This document shows positions 16,808-23,975 of a DNA stretch of 39,564 bases, in pieces. The notes beneath the pieces were generated by a model. The model made no database searches. It was given only the letters and a program-made list of their open reading frames with translations, and was not told the DNA's origin. Within the stretch, counting starts at the first letter, position 1, and every line of letters starts with the position of its first letter. This stretch comes from Bacteroidota bacterium (GTDB taxonomy: Bacteria > Bacteroidota > Bacteroidia > Chitinophagales > Chitinophagaceae): positions 1 through 39,564 of the forward strand of contig JAFDYF010000065.1 in the NCBI GenBank assembly GCA_018267575.1, given 5' to 3'. A program made the position numbers and the translations under genes.

Positions 16808-17488
16808 TTACTGCAAATCTTTGAATAAATCCTTGCCACTCACTTTTTTTTGTACGAAAAGGAGCGCAATCCCATAAAGAATATTGGCAAAGGCGTTTAC
16901 ATAAACTTTAATAGAAAAAATGTTGGACATCATTTTTTTGTTCTCCGCATCAATACCTTTTGCCATTAATGTATACACAAAAATGGTGTAGGTAAAGAAA
17001 ATAATGATGGCTACACAAATAATGAATTTTGGGTTTTTAATAAGGGGAACTCTGCTTTCATTTACTATTATATGATTGATTGTCTGTACAGACAGGAGGA
17101 CAAGCAAAAAAGAATAAGCGATTAAAAAATAAACATGAAAATGACTAAGATTATGAAGAAACAAGTTTTCAAATATCCAGCCAACAATTACCGCAATTAT
17201 CAGTTCTGGGAACAATTTGGTATATAAATCAAAATGTTCCCAGAATTTAAACTGAGTCAATAATATAATTGCTTCGAATAAATTGAACCAATTGATTATT
17301 ACTATCGTCATTGATTTGCTTTGTTGGGTTATTAAACCGAAGCTTAGCTCTGACAACAGCGAAACAATTATATAGATAAAAAGGGAATAGTAAGCTTTAT
17401 CAATTTTTTTTATTCTAATTAACCCTACAATTGCAGGGAAAGCAACCGATAAACTAATAACAAATCTCCAGATTTCATCTGCGGTCAT
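16808..17488 (-). CDS. Seven-helix membrane protein of the signalling operon
   Basis: A 226-residue protein with about seven hydrophobic helices (near 8-24, 33-52, 60-78, 92-110, 116-138, 150-172 and 190-212) and very short loops. No catalytic motif is visible and I do not recognise a named domain. It lies 9 bp after the lipoprotein gene and 9 bp before the kinase gene. That places it to sense a membrane or envelope signal and pass it to the kinase, which lacks a sensor domain. The topology recalls 7TM sensor modules that are fused to kinases in other proteins, but this is topology, not homology. It could also be a transporter-like or lipid-interacting protein. Confidence 0.8.
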   Translation of the reverse strand: MTADEIWRFVISLSVAFPAIVGLIRIKKIDKAYYSLFIYIIVSLLSELSFGLITQQSKSMTIVIINWFNLFEAIILLTQFKFWEHFDLYTKLFPELIIAVIVGWIFENLFLHNLSHFHVYFLIAYSFLLVLLSVQTINHIIVNESRVPLIKNPKFIICVAIIIFFTYTIFVYTLMAKGIDAENKKMMSNIFSIKVYVNAFANILYGIALLFVQKKVSGKDLFKDLQ

Positions 17489-17497
17489 ATTCTTTTT

Positions 17498-17995
17498 TTA
17501 ATTTGATATTGTACATGGAGGGCAAGGTGTTCCTGTTTCTCCAGCATCCCCACTAGTACTTGCATTAGCATTGGAAACTCCAGGAACTTTTATGGCAGCG
17601 GAATTTGCTATTAAGGAACTTACAATATCATGGCCATCTTTGTCTACAGGCAACAATACCAGCTTCACTTCGCCCTTATCATTTTCCCCAAAATAAATGC
17701 GAAGGCTATCGGCTCCTTTTTGGTTGAGGAGCAGCCCAATTACATCACGGCTAAATGTTTCGGCATTGTCAAAAATCAACTTCTTCTTTTGGGAAGCGGT
17801 ATCTGTCAGAAATCTTTCGACTTCTTTTTTGGAGGCAAGCCATCGCTGTTGGTATTCCTTTGCCTGTTCAATGGGAATGATTTGCTTTCTGGCTTTGTCG
17901 AGGTTTACACTTACCTCTTCTCGGTAACAGCTCGATAAAATAAAACTGAACGCAATAAGACATATTGCGGCTAAGGAAAATTTTCTTGCTTTCAT
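17498..17995 (-). CDS. Lipoprotein of the signalling operon, Cys-rich C-terminus
   Basis: A 165-residue protein with a lipoprotein signal (LAAICLIAFSFILSSC, lipid-modified Cys23). The mature part contains KARKQIIPIEQAKEYQQRW, a conserved-looking core (RDVIGLLLNQKGADSLRIYFG followed by KLVLLPVDKDG) and a short tail with Cys pairs, GTPCPPCTISN. I recall similar unnamed lipoproteins next to seven-helix proteins in Bacteroidota, but no function is established to my knowledge. It is first in the operon, directly behind a good promoter and an overlapping dyad motif. It may be the sensed or sensing envelope component, or the output of the system. The closely spaced Cys residues could form a disulphide or bind a metal. 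Confidence 0.8.
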   Translation of the reverse strand: MKARKFSLAAICLIAFSFILSSCYREEVSVNLDKARKQIIPIEQAKEYQQRWLASKKEVERFLTDTASQKKKLIFDNAETFSRDVIGLLLNQKGADSLRIYFGENDKGEVKLVLLPVDKDGHDIVSSLIANSAAIKVPGVSNANASTSGDAGETGTPCPPCTISN

Positions 17996-18018
17996 GATTG
18001 GTTGTTTTTTGGTTGGTC

Positions 18019-18048
18019 TAAAGTTACATGAAAGTAAGAGCTGACAAA
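18019..18048 (-). promoter_or_regulatory. Promoter of the lipoprotein/7TM/kinase operon
   Basis: On the minus strand, TTTG (18048-18045), an 18-bp spacer and TAACTTTA (18026-18019) match the Bacteroidota -33/-7 pattern (TTTG, TAnnTTTG) with one mismatch. Transcription would begin near 18013, about 17 bp before the start codon. It lies in the 330-bp gene-free stretch 17996-18325. Apart from this promoter, the dyad site beside it and three loose CCAGTT copies (near 18155, 18194 and 18242), I see nothing in that stretch. Confidence 0.55.
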
Positions 18049-18082
18049 GCTTGTATGGTCAAGTAAATCTTCTTAAAAAGTC

Positions 18083-18102
18083 AGGTAGAACTACCTAAGG
18101 TA
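18083..18102. promoter_or_regulatory. Overlapping dyad motif, candidate response-regulator operator
   Basis: AGGTAG-AA-CTACCT (18083-18096) is a perfect 6-bp inverted repeat. It overlaps TACCTAAGGTA (18092-18102), a second inverted repeat with 5-bp arms, so AGGTA/TACCT half-sites alternate three times. It lies about 35 bp upstream of the -33 element, where an activator could bind. NarL/LuxR-type regulators bind short dyads of this general form. Assignment to the regulator at 15135-15803 is inference. Confidence 0.5.
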
Positions 18103-18325
18103 TCCCTGGTGCCCATTGATTAAATGGGGGCAGGAAGTCCATCCTAACAGAAACCAGTTTTGCCTTAGTTATGGGGGTTAGTCCAGTCTTGCGCCAGTTT
18201 TATTGTAGGTTGGCATTACAACAACAAGTATCTGTTTATACCAGTTAGGTTATTTTTTGACTGGGAAGATTGCCCTTTGATTCTTAAAGAATAGCATTGT
18301 TGAGCATTATATTGAAAAAGCATCG

Positions 18326-18730
18326 TCATTCGTCGTAACGGATTTTCTTTCTAGCCCCCTTGATCTCGCTGAGCTTTTTCTTTGATTCTATTCTTTTTTC
18401 TTTTGCTTTTTTGGAAGGTTTTGTGGCAATCCTCTTTTTTTCCTTGATCAATGCTTTTTCGATCAAGGCATTCATTTTCTTTATTACTTCTTCTTTATTG
18501 CCCAACTGGGAACGGTGCACTTGTGATTTTACCAATAACAAACCTTCGGAATTGATTTTGTTGGCCAGTTTCTGAAATAGCAGTTCTTTATTTTCTTGGT
18601 TAAGCAATTGGGATTGATTGATGTCAAAATAGCCTTCCACCATAGTTTCCACCTTGTTCACGTTCTGTCCGCCCTTGCCCCCGCTACGGGCAGTCTGGAA
18701 CACAATTTCTTTTGAAACATCTATCTTCAT
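18326..18730 (-). CDS. arfB: ArfB-like peptidyl-tRNA hydrolase (ribosome rescue)
   Basis: A 134-residue protein with the release-factor GGQ motif (ARSGGKGGQNVNKVET, Gly20-Gly21-Gln22) and no codon-recognition domain, followed by a long lysine-rich tail (KKRIATKPSKKAKEKR onward). This is the layout of ArfB/YaeJ, which enters stalled ribosomes lacking a stop codon, inserts its basic tail into the empty mRNA channel and hydrolyses the peptidyl-tRNA. Length matches E. coli ArfB. It is transcribed divergently from dtd, with a palindromic AATTCGTG repeat between them. An alternative is a similar GGQ protein of unknown target, but tail and size favour ArfB. Confidence 0.9.
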   Translation of the reverse strand: MKIDVSKEIVFQTARSGGKGGQNVNKVETMVEGYFDINQSQLLNQENKELLFQKLANKINSEGLLLVKSQVHRSQLGNKEEVIKKMNALIEKALIKEKKRIATKPSKKAKEKRIESKKKLSEIKGARKKIRYDE

Positions 18731-18751
18731 GGATTGAAATTACGGGAATTA

Positions 18752-18867
18752 TAAACACGAATTTAGGACACGAATTGCTCGAATTATCACGAATGAACAC
18801 CGATTCGGATGAATTGGTTTGTCATTGGGTTTCTCAATTCGTGTAATTCGATTAAAATTCGTGTTTT
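18752..18867. repeat. Palindromic AATTCGTG-type repeat
   Basis: AAACACGAATTT at the left end is the near-complement of AAAATTCGTGTTT at the right end. Inside, GACACGAATTGCTCGAATT faces CAATTCGTGTAATTCG. The whole 115-bp element can fold into one long hairpin and occupies almost the full arfB-dtd intergenic space. The same AATTCGTG words flank the GxxExxY pseudogene downstream. Confidence 0.75.
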
Positions 18868-18885
18868 ACCAAAAAATAGTAGCAT

Positions 18886-19338
18886 ATGCGAGCAGTTATC
18901 CAAAGAGTCAGCCATGCCAGTGTAGAGATTGAAGGAAAAATAAAATCACAGATAAGTAAAGGGTTGTTGGTATTGATGGGTATCGAGGATGCCGATACAA
19001 AAGAAGATATCGAATGGCTCAGTATGAAAATCGTGAACCTGCGCATATTTGATGACGAACAAGGAGTAATGAATATTTCGGTAAAGGATTTGAATGCAGA
19101 TATTTTGTTGGTAAGCCAATTCACTTTGCATGCTTCCACAAAAAAGGGTAACCGGCCTTCCTATTTGCGAGCGAGTAAACCGGATATCGCCATCCCGATT
19201 TATGAAAAAATGATCGCACAATTGGAAAGCGATTTGGGCAAAAAAATTTATACAGGCGAGTTTGGTGCCGATATGAAAGTATCTTTATTGAATGATGGAC
19301 CGGTAACGATAGTGATAGATACGAAGAATAGGGAGTGA
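18886..19338 (+). CDS. dtd: D-aminoacyl-tRNA deacylase
   Basis: A 150-residue DTD, which removes D-amino acids (and glycine from tRNA-Ala) mis-attached to tRNA. Both active-site signatures are clear: VSQFTLHAST (SQFTL motif near 78-85) and LLNDGPVTIVID (the NDGPVTI form of the NxGPVT motif near 136-143). The start MRAVIQRVSHASVEI is canonical. It sits between a palindromic repeat upstream and the GxxExxY cassette downstream, so it is probably transcribed from its own promoter, which I could not place. The length is normal for the bacterial family. Confidence 0.97.
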   Translation: MRAVIQRVSHASVEIEGKIKSQISKGLLVLMGIEDADTKEDIEWLSMKIVNLRIFDDEQGVMNISVKDLNADILLVSQFTLHASTKKGNRPSYLRASKPDIAIPIYEKMIAQLESDLGKKIYTGEFGADMKVSLLNDGPVTIVIDTKNRE

Positions 19339-19342
19339 AAAC

Positions 19343-19371
19343 AAACACGAATTACACGAATTTTTCGAATT
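19343..19371. repeat. Left inverted repeat of the GxxExxY cassette
   Basis: Contains CACGAATTACACGAATT (19346-19362). Its exact reverse complement occurs at 19789-19805 on the other side of the GxxExxY pseudogene, giving a perfect 17-bp inverted pair about 430 bp apart. Confidence 0.8.
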
Positions 19372-19401
19372 GGAGGGATAAAATATTTTAAACTTCTAAT
19401 T

Positions 19402-19775
19402 ATGGGTGATATCATTTTTAAAGAGGAATCTTATAAAATAATTGGAGCTTGCATGGAGATGCATAATCAATTGGGCAAGGGCTTTAAAGAAGTAGTTTAT
19501 ATAGATGCCTTAGAGCTTGAGTTCAAAAATAAAAACCTTAGCTATACCCGTGAAAAAAACTTTGTATCGAATATAAAGGGGTTGTACTAAACCATAAATA
19601 TTTTGCAGATTTTGTAATATTGGATTCGATTATTTTGGAAGTAAAGGCAACTTCTTTCATTGTAAATAATTTTGTTGCGCAAACCATTAACTATTTAAAA
19701 GCATCTGGTTTAAAGCTTGGCATCATTGCCAATTTCGGCGAGAAATCCTTTTCCTATAAACGAATAGTATTTTAG
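19402..19775 (+). pseudogene. GxxExxY protein, frameshifted
   Basis: The first frame encodes 62 residues beginning MGDIIFKEESYKIIGACMEM and containing G-F-K-E-V-V-Y, the motif naming the GxxExxY family (a PD-(D/E)XK-like fold of unknown role). It then runs out of frame into a TAA at 19588. The rest of the family continues in another frame from about 19570 (EYKGVVLNHKYFADFVILDS, then IILEVKA and AQTINYLKASGLKLGII) to TAG 19773-19775. One base appears to be missing near 19567-19570, just before ATCGAATATAAA. The joined product would be about 124 residues, the normal length, with the nuclease-like acidic and EVK residues intact. This may be a recent mutation, a sequencing error or programmed frameshifting. 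The gene is bracketed by inverted repeats. Confidence 0.8.
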
Positions 19776-19778
19776 CCC

Positions 19779-19833
19779 AATTCGTGCTAATTCGTGTAAT
19801 TCGTGGTTTAAATTCGTGTCTTTAATTCGTGTT
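19779..19833. repeat. Right inverted repeat of the GxxExxY cassette
   Basis: Five copies of the word ATTCGTG follow each other (19780, 19790, 19799, 19812 and 19824). The part 19789-19805 is the exact reverse complement of 19346-19362. The block ends directly at the ATG of the PhzF-like gene (19834). Confidence 0.8.
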
Positions 19834-20619
19834 ATGAACCTGAAAGTATATTTTGTAAACGCCTTTGCCGAAACCAGTTTTGGTGGCAACCCCGCTGCGG
19901 TGATTTATTTGGATCAATGGTTGGATGATGATTTGATGCAACGGATCGCTGCCCAGCACAATCTTGCGGAAACGGCCTTCATTGTTGCCAAGGCTAATGA
20001 TTTTCACATACGTTGGTTCACTCCTGCGGTGGAAGTTGCTCTTTGCGGTCATGCAACTTTGGCATCAGCGCATGTATTTTATCGTCATTTGGGGTATAGA
20101 AAAGAAAAAATTAGTTTCTTTTCAAAAAGCGGCTGGCTGCATGTTTCAAAGGGAGATGATGACAAGCTTGCATTGGATTTTCCGACCGATCAAGCAATTG
20201 AAGTGGAAAGTATTCCGATTGTTTCAGCGGGTTTGGGTGTGCAGCCCTTGGAGTTGTATAAAGGGATATCGGATTATATGGCGGTGCTTGAAAATCAGCA
20301 AGTAATAGAGGCGCTGAAGCCCGATTTCAGAAAACTGGCGCAGTTGAAATCAAGAGGCATCATCGTGACGGCAAAGGGATTTGAATCAGATTTTGTTTCC
20401 CGTTGTTTCTTCCCACAGTCAGGTATAGACGAAGACCCGGTTACTGGTTCTGCACATACCGTGCTTACTCCTTTTTGGGCCCAAAAATTGGGGAAGAAAA
20501 AATTGTCAGCCATTCAATTATCCAAACGAAAAGGGTTTTTGGATTGTGAATTGAAAGGGGAGCGGGTATTGATTAGTGGAAAGGCGATGACTTATTTGGA
20601 GGGAGAAATCTTTCTTTAG
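19834..20619 (+). CDS. PhzF family isomerase-like protein
   Basis: A 261-residue PhzF/DAP-epimerase-fold protein. Motifs are FGGNPAAV (residues 16-23), LAETAF with Glu46 at the family's catalytic position, RWFTPAVEVALCGHATLAS and, in the second half, DEDPVTGSAHTVL. Characterised members isomerise small cyclic or aromatic substrates, but most bacterial copies have unknown substrates. The start at ATG 19834 (MNLKVYFVNAF) is preferred. An upstream in-frame codon at 19816 lies in the inverted repeat and would add only six residues. The gene begins exactly where the repeat block ends, so its promoter is probably inside or before the repeat. Confidence 0.9.
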   Translation: MNLKVYFVNAFAETSFGGNPAAVIYLDQWLDDDLMQRIAAQHNLAETAFIVAKANDFHIRWFTPAVEVALCGHATLASAHVFYRHLGYRKEKISFFSKSGWLHVSKGDDDKLALDFPTDQAIEVESIPIVSAGLGVQPLELYKGISDYMAVLENQQVIEALKPDFRKLAQLKSRGIIVTAKGFESDFVSRCFFPQSGIDEDPVTGSAHTVLTPFWAQKLGKKKLSAIQLSKRKGFLDCELKGERVLISGKAMTYLEGEIFL

Positions 20620-20627
20620 GTTTGATA

Positions 20628-20674
20628 GCCACTGATTCACTGAATGAAAAGGAAAAAGTCAGTGCATCAGTGGC
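20628..20674. repeat. 16-bp-arm palindrome after the PhzF-like gene
   Basis: GCCACTGATTCACTGA (20628-20643) pairs with TCAGTGCATCAGTGGC (20659-20674) at 15 of 16 positions, with a 15-base purine-rich loop. It is followed by A rather than T, so it is not a standard terminator for the upstream gene. It looks like another interspersed palindrome. Confidence 0.7.
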
Positions 20675-20702
20675 AAAAAAACAGTCGCAAAATTAATTTC
20701 AA

Positions 20703-21038
20703 ATGGAAGCAATCACCATTCAGGAAGCACAACAAAAAGTGGATGCTTGGATCAAAAACACGGGGGTCCGTTATTTCAGTGAACTAACAAATATGGCTAT
20801 CTTAACTGAAGAAGTGGGGGAAGTGGCTCGTTTGATGAGCCGGCTATATGGTGATCAGTCCTTTAAGGAATCTGATAAAGGAAAAGAATTGAGCGATGAG
20901 TTAGCGGATGTGTTATGGGTGTTGATTTGCATCGCCAACCAAACAGGAGTGGACCTAACCACCGCCCTCCAGAAAAATTTTGAGAAGAAAAATATCCGCG
21001 ACAGTGAGCGGCACCGGGAGAATGAGAAACTAATGTGA
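20703..21038 (+). CDS. MazG-like nucleotide pyrophosphohydrolase
   Basis: A 111-residue single-domain MazG-fold protein. The Mg-binding helix motif LTEEVGEVARLM and the second acidic motif ELSDELADVLW are present, as in enzymes that cleave nucleoside triphosphates to monophosphate and pyrophosphate (house-cleaning of non-canonical NTPs). Preferred substrates vary within the family and cannot be inferred. It stands alone between two palindromic repeats, ends convergently with the TerB-like membrane protein gene and probably has its own promoter. Confidence 0.88.
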   Translation: MEAITIQEAQQKVDAWIKNTGVRYFSELTNMAILTEEVGEVARLMSRLYGDQSFKESDKGKELSDELADVLWVLICIANQTGVDLTTALQKNFEKKNIRDSERHRENEKLM

Positions 21039-21040
21039 GA

Positions 21041-21137
21041 AGTCTGTAGTCGGGAGTTCATAGTTCATAGTCGATAGTTCAATAGTAATGAAGATACTGA
21101 CTACCGACTCCGAACTCCAGACTGGAGACTACCGACT
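21041..21137. repeat. Imperfect palindrome between convergent genes (GTAGTCGG type)
   Basis: AGTCTGTAGTCGGGAGTTC (21041-21059) is an imperfect reverse complement of GAACTCCAGACTGGAGACT (about 21112-21130). Extra short copies (GTTCATAG, GACTACCGACT) lie inside and at the end. It fills the space between the stops of the MazG-like gene and the minus-strand TerB-like gene, so it might act as a bidirectional transcription stop as well as a repeat. Confidence 0.65.
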
Positions 21138-21141
21138 GCTC

Positions 21142-22311
21142 TCATCCTGCCGTAAAATCCAGTTTACAAAGATCCGCTGCTGCATGCAATCTTCCCTTTT
21201 TCAAATTTTTGGTCAATGCCAACAATCTCGGCTCATACAAATTAAAATCGCTCCCATAAGCTTGTTGGATGATCTGCAATTCTCGCTTGTGCACTTTGCC
21301 ATCAAAGGCGATTGCCACTGTAAAAAGGTCGAGCAAGAAATTTCTTTCTTTAGGGCTTACTTTTTTAAGGGTCTCTAAAAACAGGGACCAATCATCGTAG
21401 CAGTTGTCTGTATCAATATGGAACAAATGCTGGAATCGCAACAACAAAACCACCATATTAGGATGGTAGTTTTTTGCCATCACCAATGCATTGCCAATGG
21501 CACGGAGACAGCCAATTTTAGCTTCTGCTGATAGTTTGCCTATCAAATGGTCGTGAAGTACATGGTCGGCAATATGGTTGCTGAGCGCAAAACCCAACAA
21601 ACGTAGCCGGGCTTCCTCCACTACGCGATGGATCACCACGCCGTTCCAAAAAAATTCAACTGGCACAGCAATATAATTGATGGATATGCCCGCAATCATT
21701 TTTCCAAAAATCTTGAGCAGCAAAAATTTGGAAAAAAAATTGGTCAGGAAAATTTTCAGTTTGTACAGTAGCCCAAGTAGGAACAAATTCGTTTTGGAAA
21801 CTTGCTCAAAGGGATCGATTCCCAATATCTGCATTTCAGGGTCAGGCAACTCCAATGCAGTACGGGCAAGGATATTGGTGACATTGAATGGGCCGCTCGT
21901 CAAAAAATCTTTTTTATGCGCATGGATATTGATGAGTTCGCTTACCTCGTGCACCGCTTTGATAGCGATTAGGAATAGTATATAAAATTCGATTGCTACA
22001 GAAATAAGGGTGACACCGCCGGTCCACGCATAATGGATGGGCCAAGGCTCGTTCTCTTTTAGTAGATCGATATATACGGTTGGCCACACACAGATTATGC
22101 CCACCAAACCCGACAGGATAATCCCTTTGTTTGAGATACGATTTATCTTTTTTGCTAATTCTTCATCGGTGAAATCAAAAACATGATGCCCTAGCTCACG
22201 TTTGCCGAAAATGCTGAGGTAATAGACACCGAATTTTTCGAGCAGCGACGTTTTTTTTTCTTTGATCTGGATAGTTTCTGGCATATACAGTGCTGTCCAA
22301 AAATAAGGCAT
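21142..22311 (-). CDS. Membrane protein with TerB-like C-terminal domain
   Basis: About 389 residues, not assigned to a characterised family. Two strong hydrophobic helices lie near the middle of the N-terminal half (GIILSGLVGIICVWPTVYI and TLISVAIEFYILFLIAI), followed by amphipathic and hydrophobic stretches (TNLFLLGLLYKL). The C-terminal LLDLFTVAIAFDGKVHKREL resembles TerB-like helical domains. ATG 22311 is chosen; 22284 (MPETIQIKEKK) is also possible. The longer ORF to 22422 would overlap glyS and its promoter and is unlikely. It is transcribed divergently from glyS with a 69-bp spacer. A role at the membrane in stress or metal response could be guessed from TerB, but nothing in the context supports it. 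Confidence 0.8.
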   Translation of the reverse strand: MPYFWTALYMPETIQIKEKKTSLLEKFGVYYLSIFGKRELGHHVFDFTDEELAKKINRISNKGIILSGLVGIICVWPTVYIDLLKENEPWPIHYAWTGGVTLISVAIEFYILFLIAIKAVHEVSELINIHAHKKDFLTSGPFNVTNILARTALELPDPEMQILGIDPFEQVSKTNLFLLGLLYKLKIFLTNFFSKFLLLKIFGKMIAGISINYIAVPVEFFWNGVVIHRVVEEARLRLLGFALSNHIADHVLHDHLIGKLSAEAKIGCLRAIGNALVMAKNYHPNMVVLLLRFQHLFHIDTDNCYDDWSLFLETLKKVSPKERNFLLDLFTVAIAFDGKVHKRELQIIQQAYGSDFNLYEPRLLALTKNLKKGRLHAAADLCKLDFTAG

Positions 22312-22364
22312 GTTGATCAACCTTGCATAACCCCGTAAATAAAATCTTTTATACAATATTATTT

Positions 22365-22373
22365 TACCTTTGC
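22365..22373 (+). promoter_or_regulatory. -7 element of glyS
   Basis: TACCTTTGC matches TAnnTTTG and stands 8 bp (counted from the G) before the glyS ATG, leaving a very short leader. No -33 TTG was found at the standard distance. Confidence 0.5.
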
Positions 22374-22380
22374 CGCCATT

Positions 22381-23847
22381 ATGGCTAACGATAACAAGAA
22401 ATTTCAGGCGATTATTTCCCATTGCAAAGAGTATGGGTTTATTTTTCCTTCCAGCGAAATATACGATGGTTTAAGTGCGGTTTATGATTATGGGCAATAT
22501 GGCAGTGAGCTTAAGAAAAATATAAAAGACTATTGGTGGAAAAGCATGACCCAACTGCATGAGAACATTGTGGGCATTGATGCTGCTATTTTCATGCACC
22601 CTACTACTTGGAAGGCCAGTGGCCATGTAGATAATTTCAGTGACCCGATGATCGACAATAAGGACAGTAAGAAAAGGTATCGGGTAGATCATCTCATAGA
22701 GGGCTTCGCCGAAGAACTGGAAGCAAAAGGCGAACTGGAAAGGGCGAAGGAGATATTGGCTGCAATGGATAAGTTGATTGCTGCCAGCGATTTTGATGGG
22801 TTAAAAAAATTGATTGAGGATAATAAAATGAAATGTGCCGTTAGCGGCACCAGCAATTGGACGGATGTTCGCCAGTTTAACCTCATGTTCTCCACCGAAT
22901 TTGGCTCTACGGCCTCCGCCGATGAGGAGGACAATAAGATTTACCTAAGACCAGAAACGGCCCAGGGCATTTTTGTGAATTTCTTGAATGTGCAAAAAAC
23001 AGGCCGGATGAAAATCCCTTTTGGCATTGCACAGATAGGCAAAGCCTTCCGTAATGAAATCGTTGCCCGGCAATTTATTTTCAGGATGCGTGAGTTTGAG
23101 CAGATGGAAATGCAATTTTTCATAAAGCCCGGCTCACAAAAAGAATGGTATGAGTTCTGGAAAGCAGAAAGGATGAAATGGCACTTGAGCTTGGGCATTG
23201 AAAAAGAAAAATACCGTTTCCATGACCATGTGAAACTGGCCCACTATGCAGATGCGGCCTGTGATATTGAATATGATTTCCCTATTGGTTTTAAAGAGGT
23301 GGAGGGGATCCATTCCCGAACTGATTTTGATTTGCGAAACCATCAGGAATATAGTAAGAAAAAAATGCAATATTTCGATAACGATCTGGGCCCCGATGGC
23401 AAACCGATTGGAAACTATATACCTTATGTTATTGAAACTTCTATCGGGCTTGACCGGATGTTCCTGTTAATCATCAGTAATTCCTATACCGAGGAAGATT
23501 TGGGCACTCCTGAAAAGCCAGATAGCCGGGTGGTACTGAAACTTCCGGTGAAATTGGCTCCTATCAAATTGGGAATTTTTCCATTAACGAAAAAAGATGG
23601 GTTACCAGAAATTGCAAAACAGATTATGGACAATGCCAAAAACTCATTTCGTTGTTTTTATGAGGAAAAAGACGCCATTGGCAAGCGTTACCGCCGTATG
23701 GATGCCATCGGTACTCCCTTTTGTGCAACGGTTGACCACCAAACTAAAGAGGATAATACCGTTACCATCAGGTATCGGGACAGTATGCTTCAGGAACGTG
23801 TAGATGTTCACAAGCTAATAGAGATTGTGGAAAAACAAATTTTTTAA
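22381..23847 (+). CDS. glyS: Glycine--tRNA ligase (dimeric class II)
   Basis: A 488-residue alpha2-type glycyl-tRNA synthetase. Its N-terminus (HCKEYGFIFPSSEIYDGL) is typical of the family. Class II motifs are visible: ETAQGIFVNFL before motif 2, FRNEIVARQFIFRMREFEQ (motif 2 with the ATP-binding Arg) and IETSIGLDRMFL (motif 3). The C-terminal anticodon-binding domain is complete. The start agrees with the family, and a TAnnTTTG element just ahead of it suggests an almost leaderless mRNA. It is divergent from the TerB-like membrane protein gene and followed by a 128-bp spacer. Confidence 0.97.
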   Translation: MANDNKKFQAIISHCKEYGFIFPSSEIYDGLSAVYDYGQYGSELKKNIKDYWWKSMTQLHENIVGIDAAIFMHPTTWKASGHVDNFSDPMIDNKDSKKRYRVDHLIEGFAEELEAKGELERAKEILAAMDKLIAASDFDGLKKLIEDNKMKCAVSGTSNWTDVRQFNLMFSTEFGSTASADEEDNKIYLRPETAQGIFVNFLNVQKTGRMKIPFGIAQIGKAFRNEIVARQFIFRMREFEQMEMQFFIKPGSQKEWYEFWKAERMKWHLSLGIEKEKYRFHDHVKLAHYADAACDIEYDFPIGFKEVEGIHSRTDFDLRNHQEYSKKKMQYFDNDLGPDGKPIGNYIPYVIETSIGLDRMFLLIISNSYTEEDLGTPEKPDSRVVLKLPVKLAPIKLGIFPLTKKDGLPEIAKQIMDNAKNSFRCFYEEKDAIGKRYRRMDAIGTPFCATVDHQTKEDNTVTIRYRDSMLQERVDVHKLIEIVEKQIF

Positions 23848-23975
23848 AGGAGGGTCAAACTTCTAGTTTAGTACAATTATTATTTTTACCTTAGTTGCGA
23901 TTATGTGTTAATTTTATGGGCGCTTAGCGAACCCTGTTTATGCTGTATCCGTATTAACTTTATAAATCTATTACA

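Noticed and set aside
22312..22422. Upstream extension of the TerB-like membrane protein to 22422
   Set aside because: It would overlap the glyS start and promoter, and the added residues have no signal or domain character; ATG 22311 is a better start.
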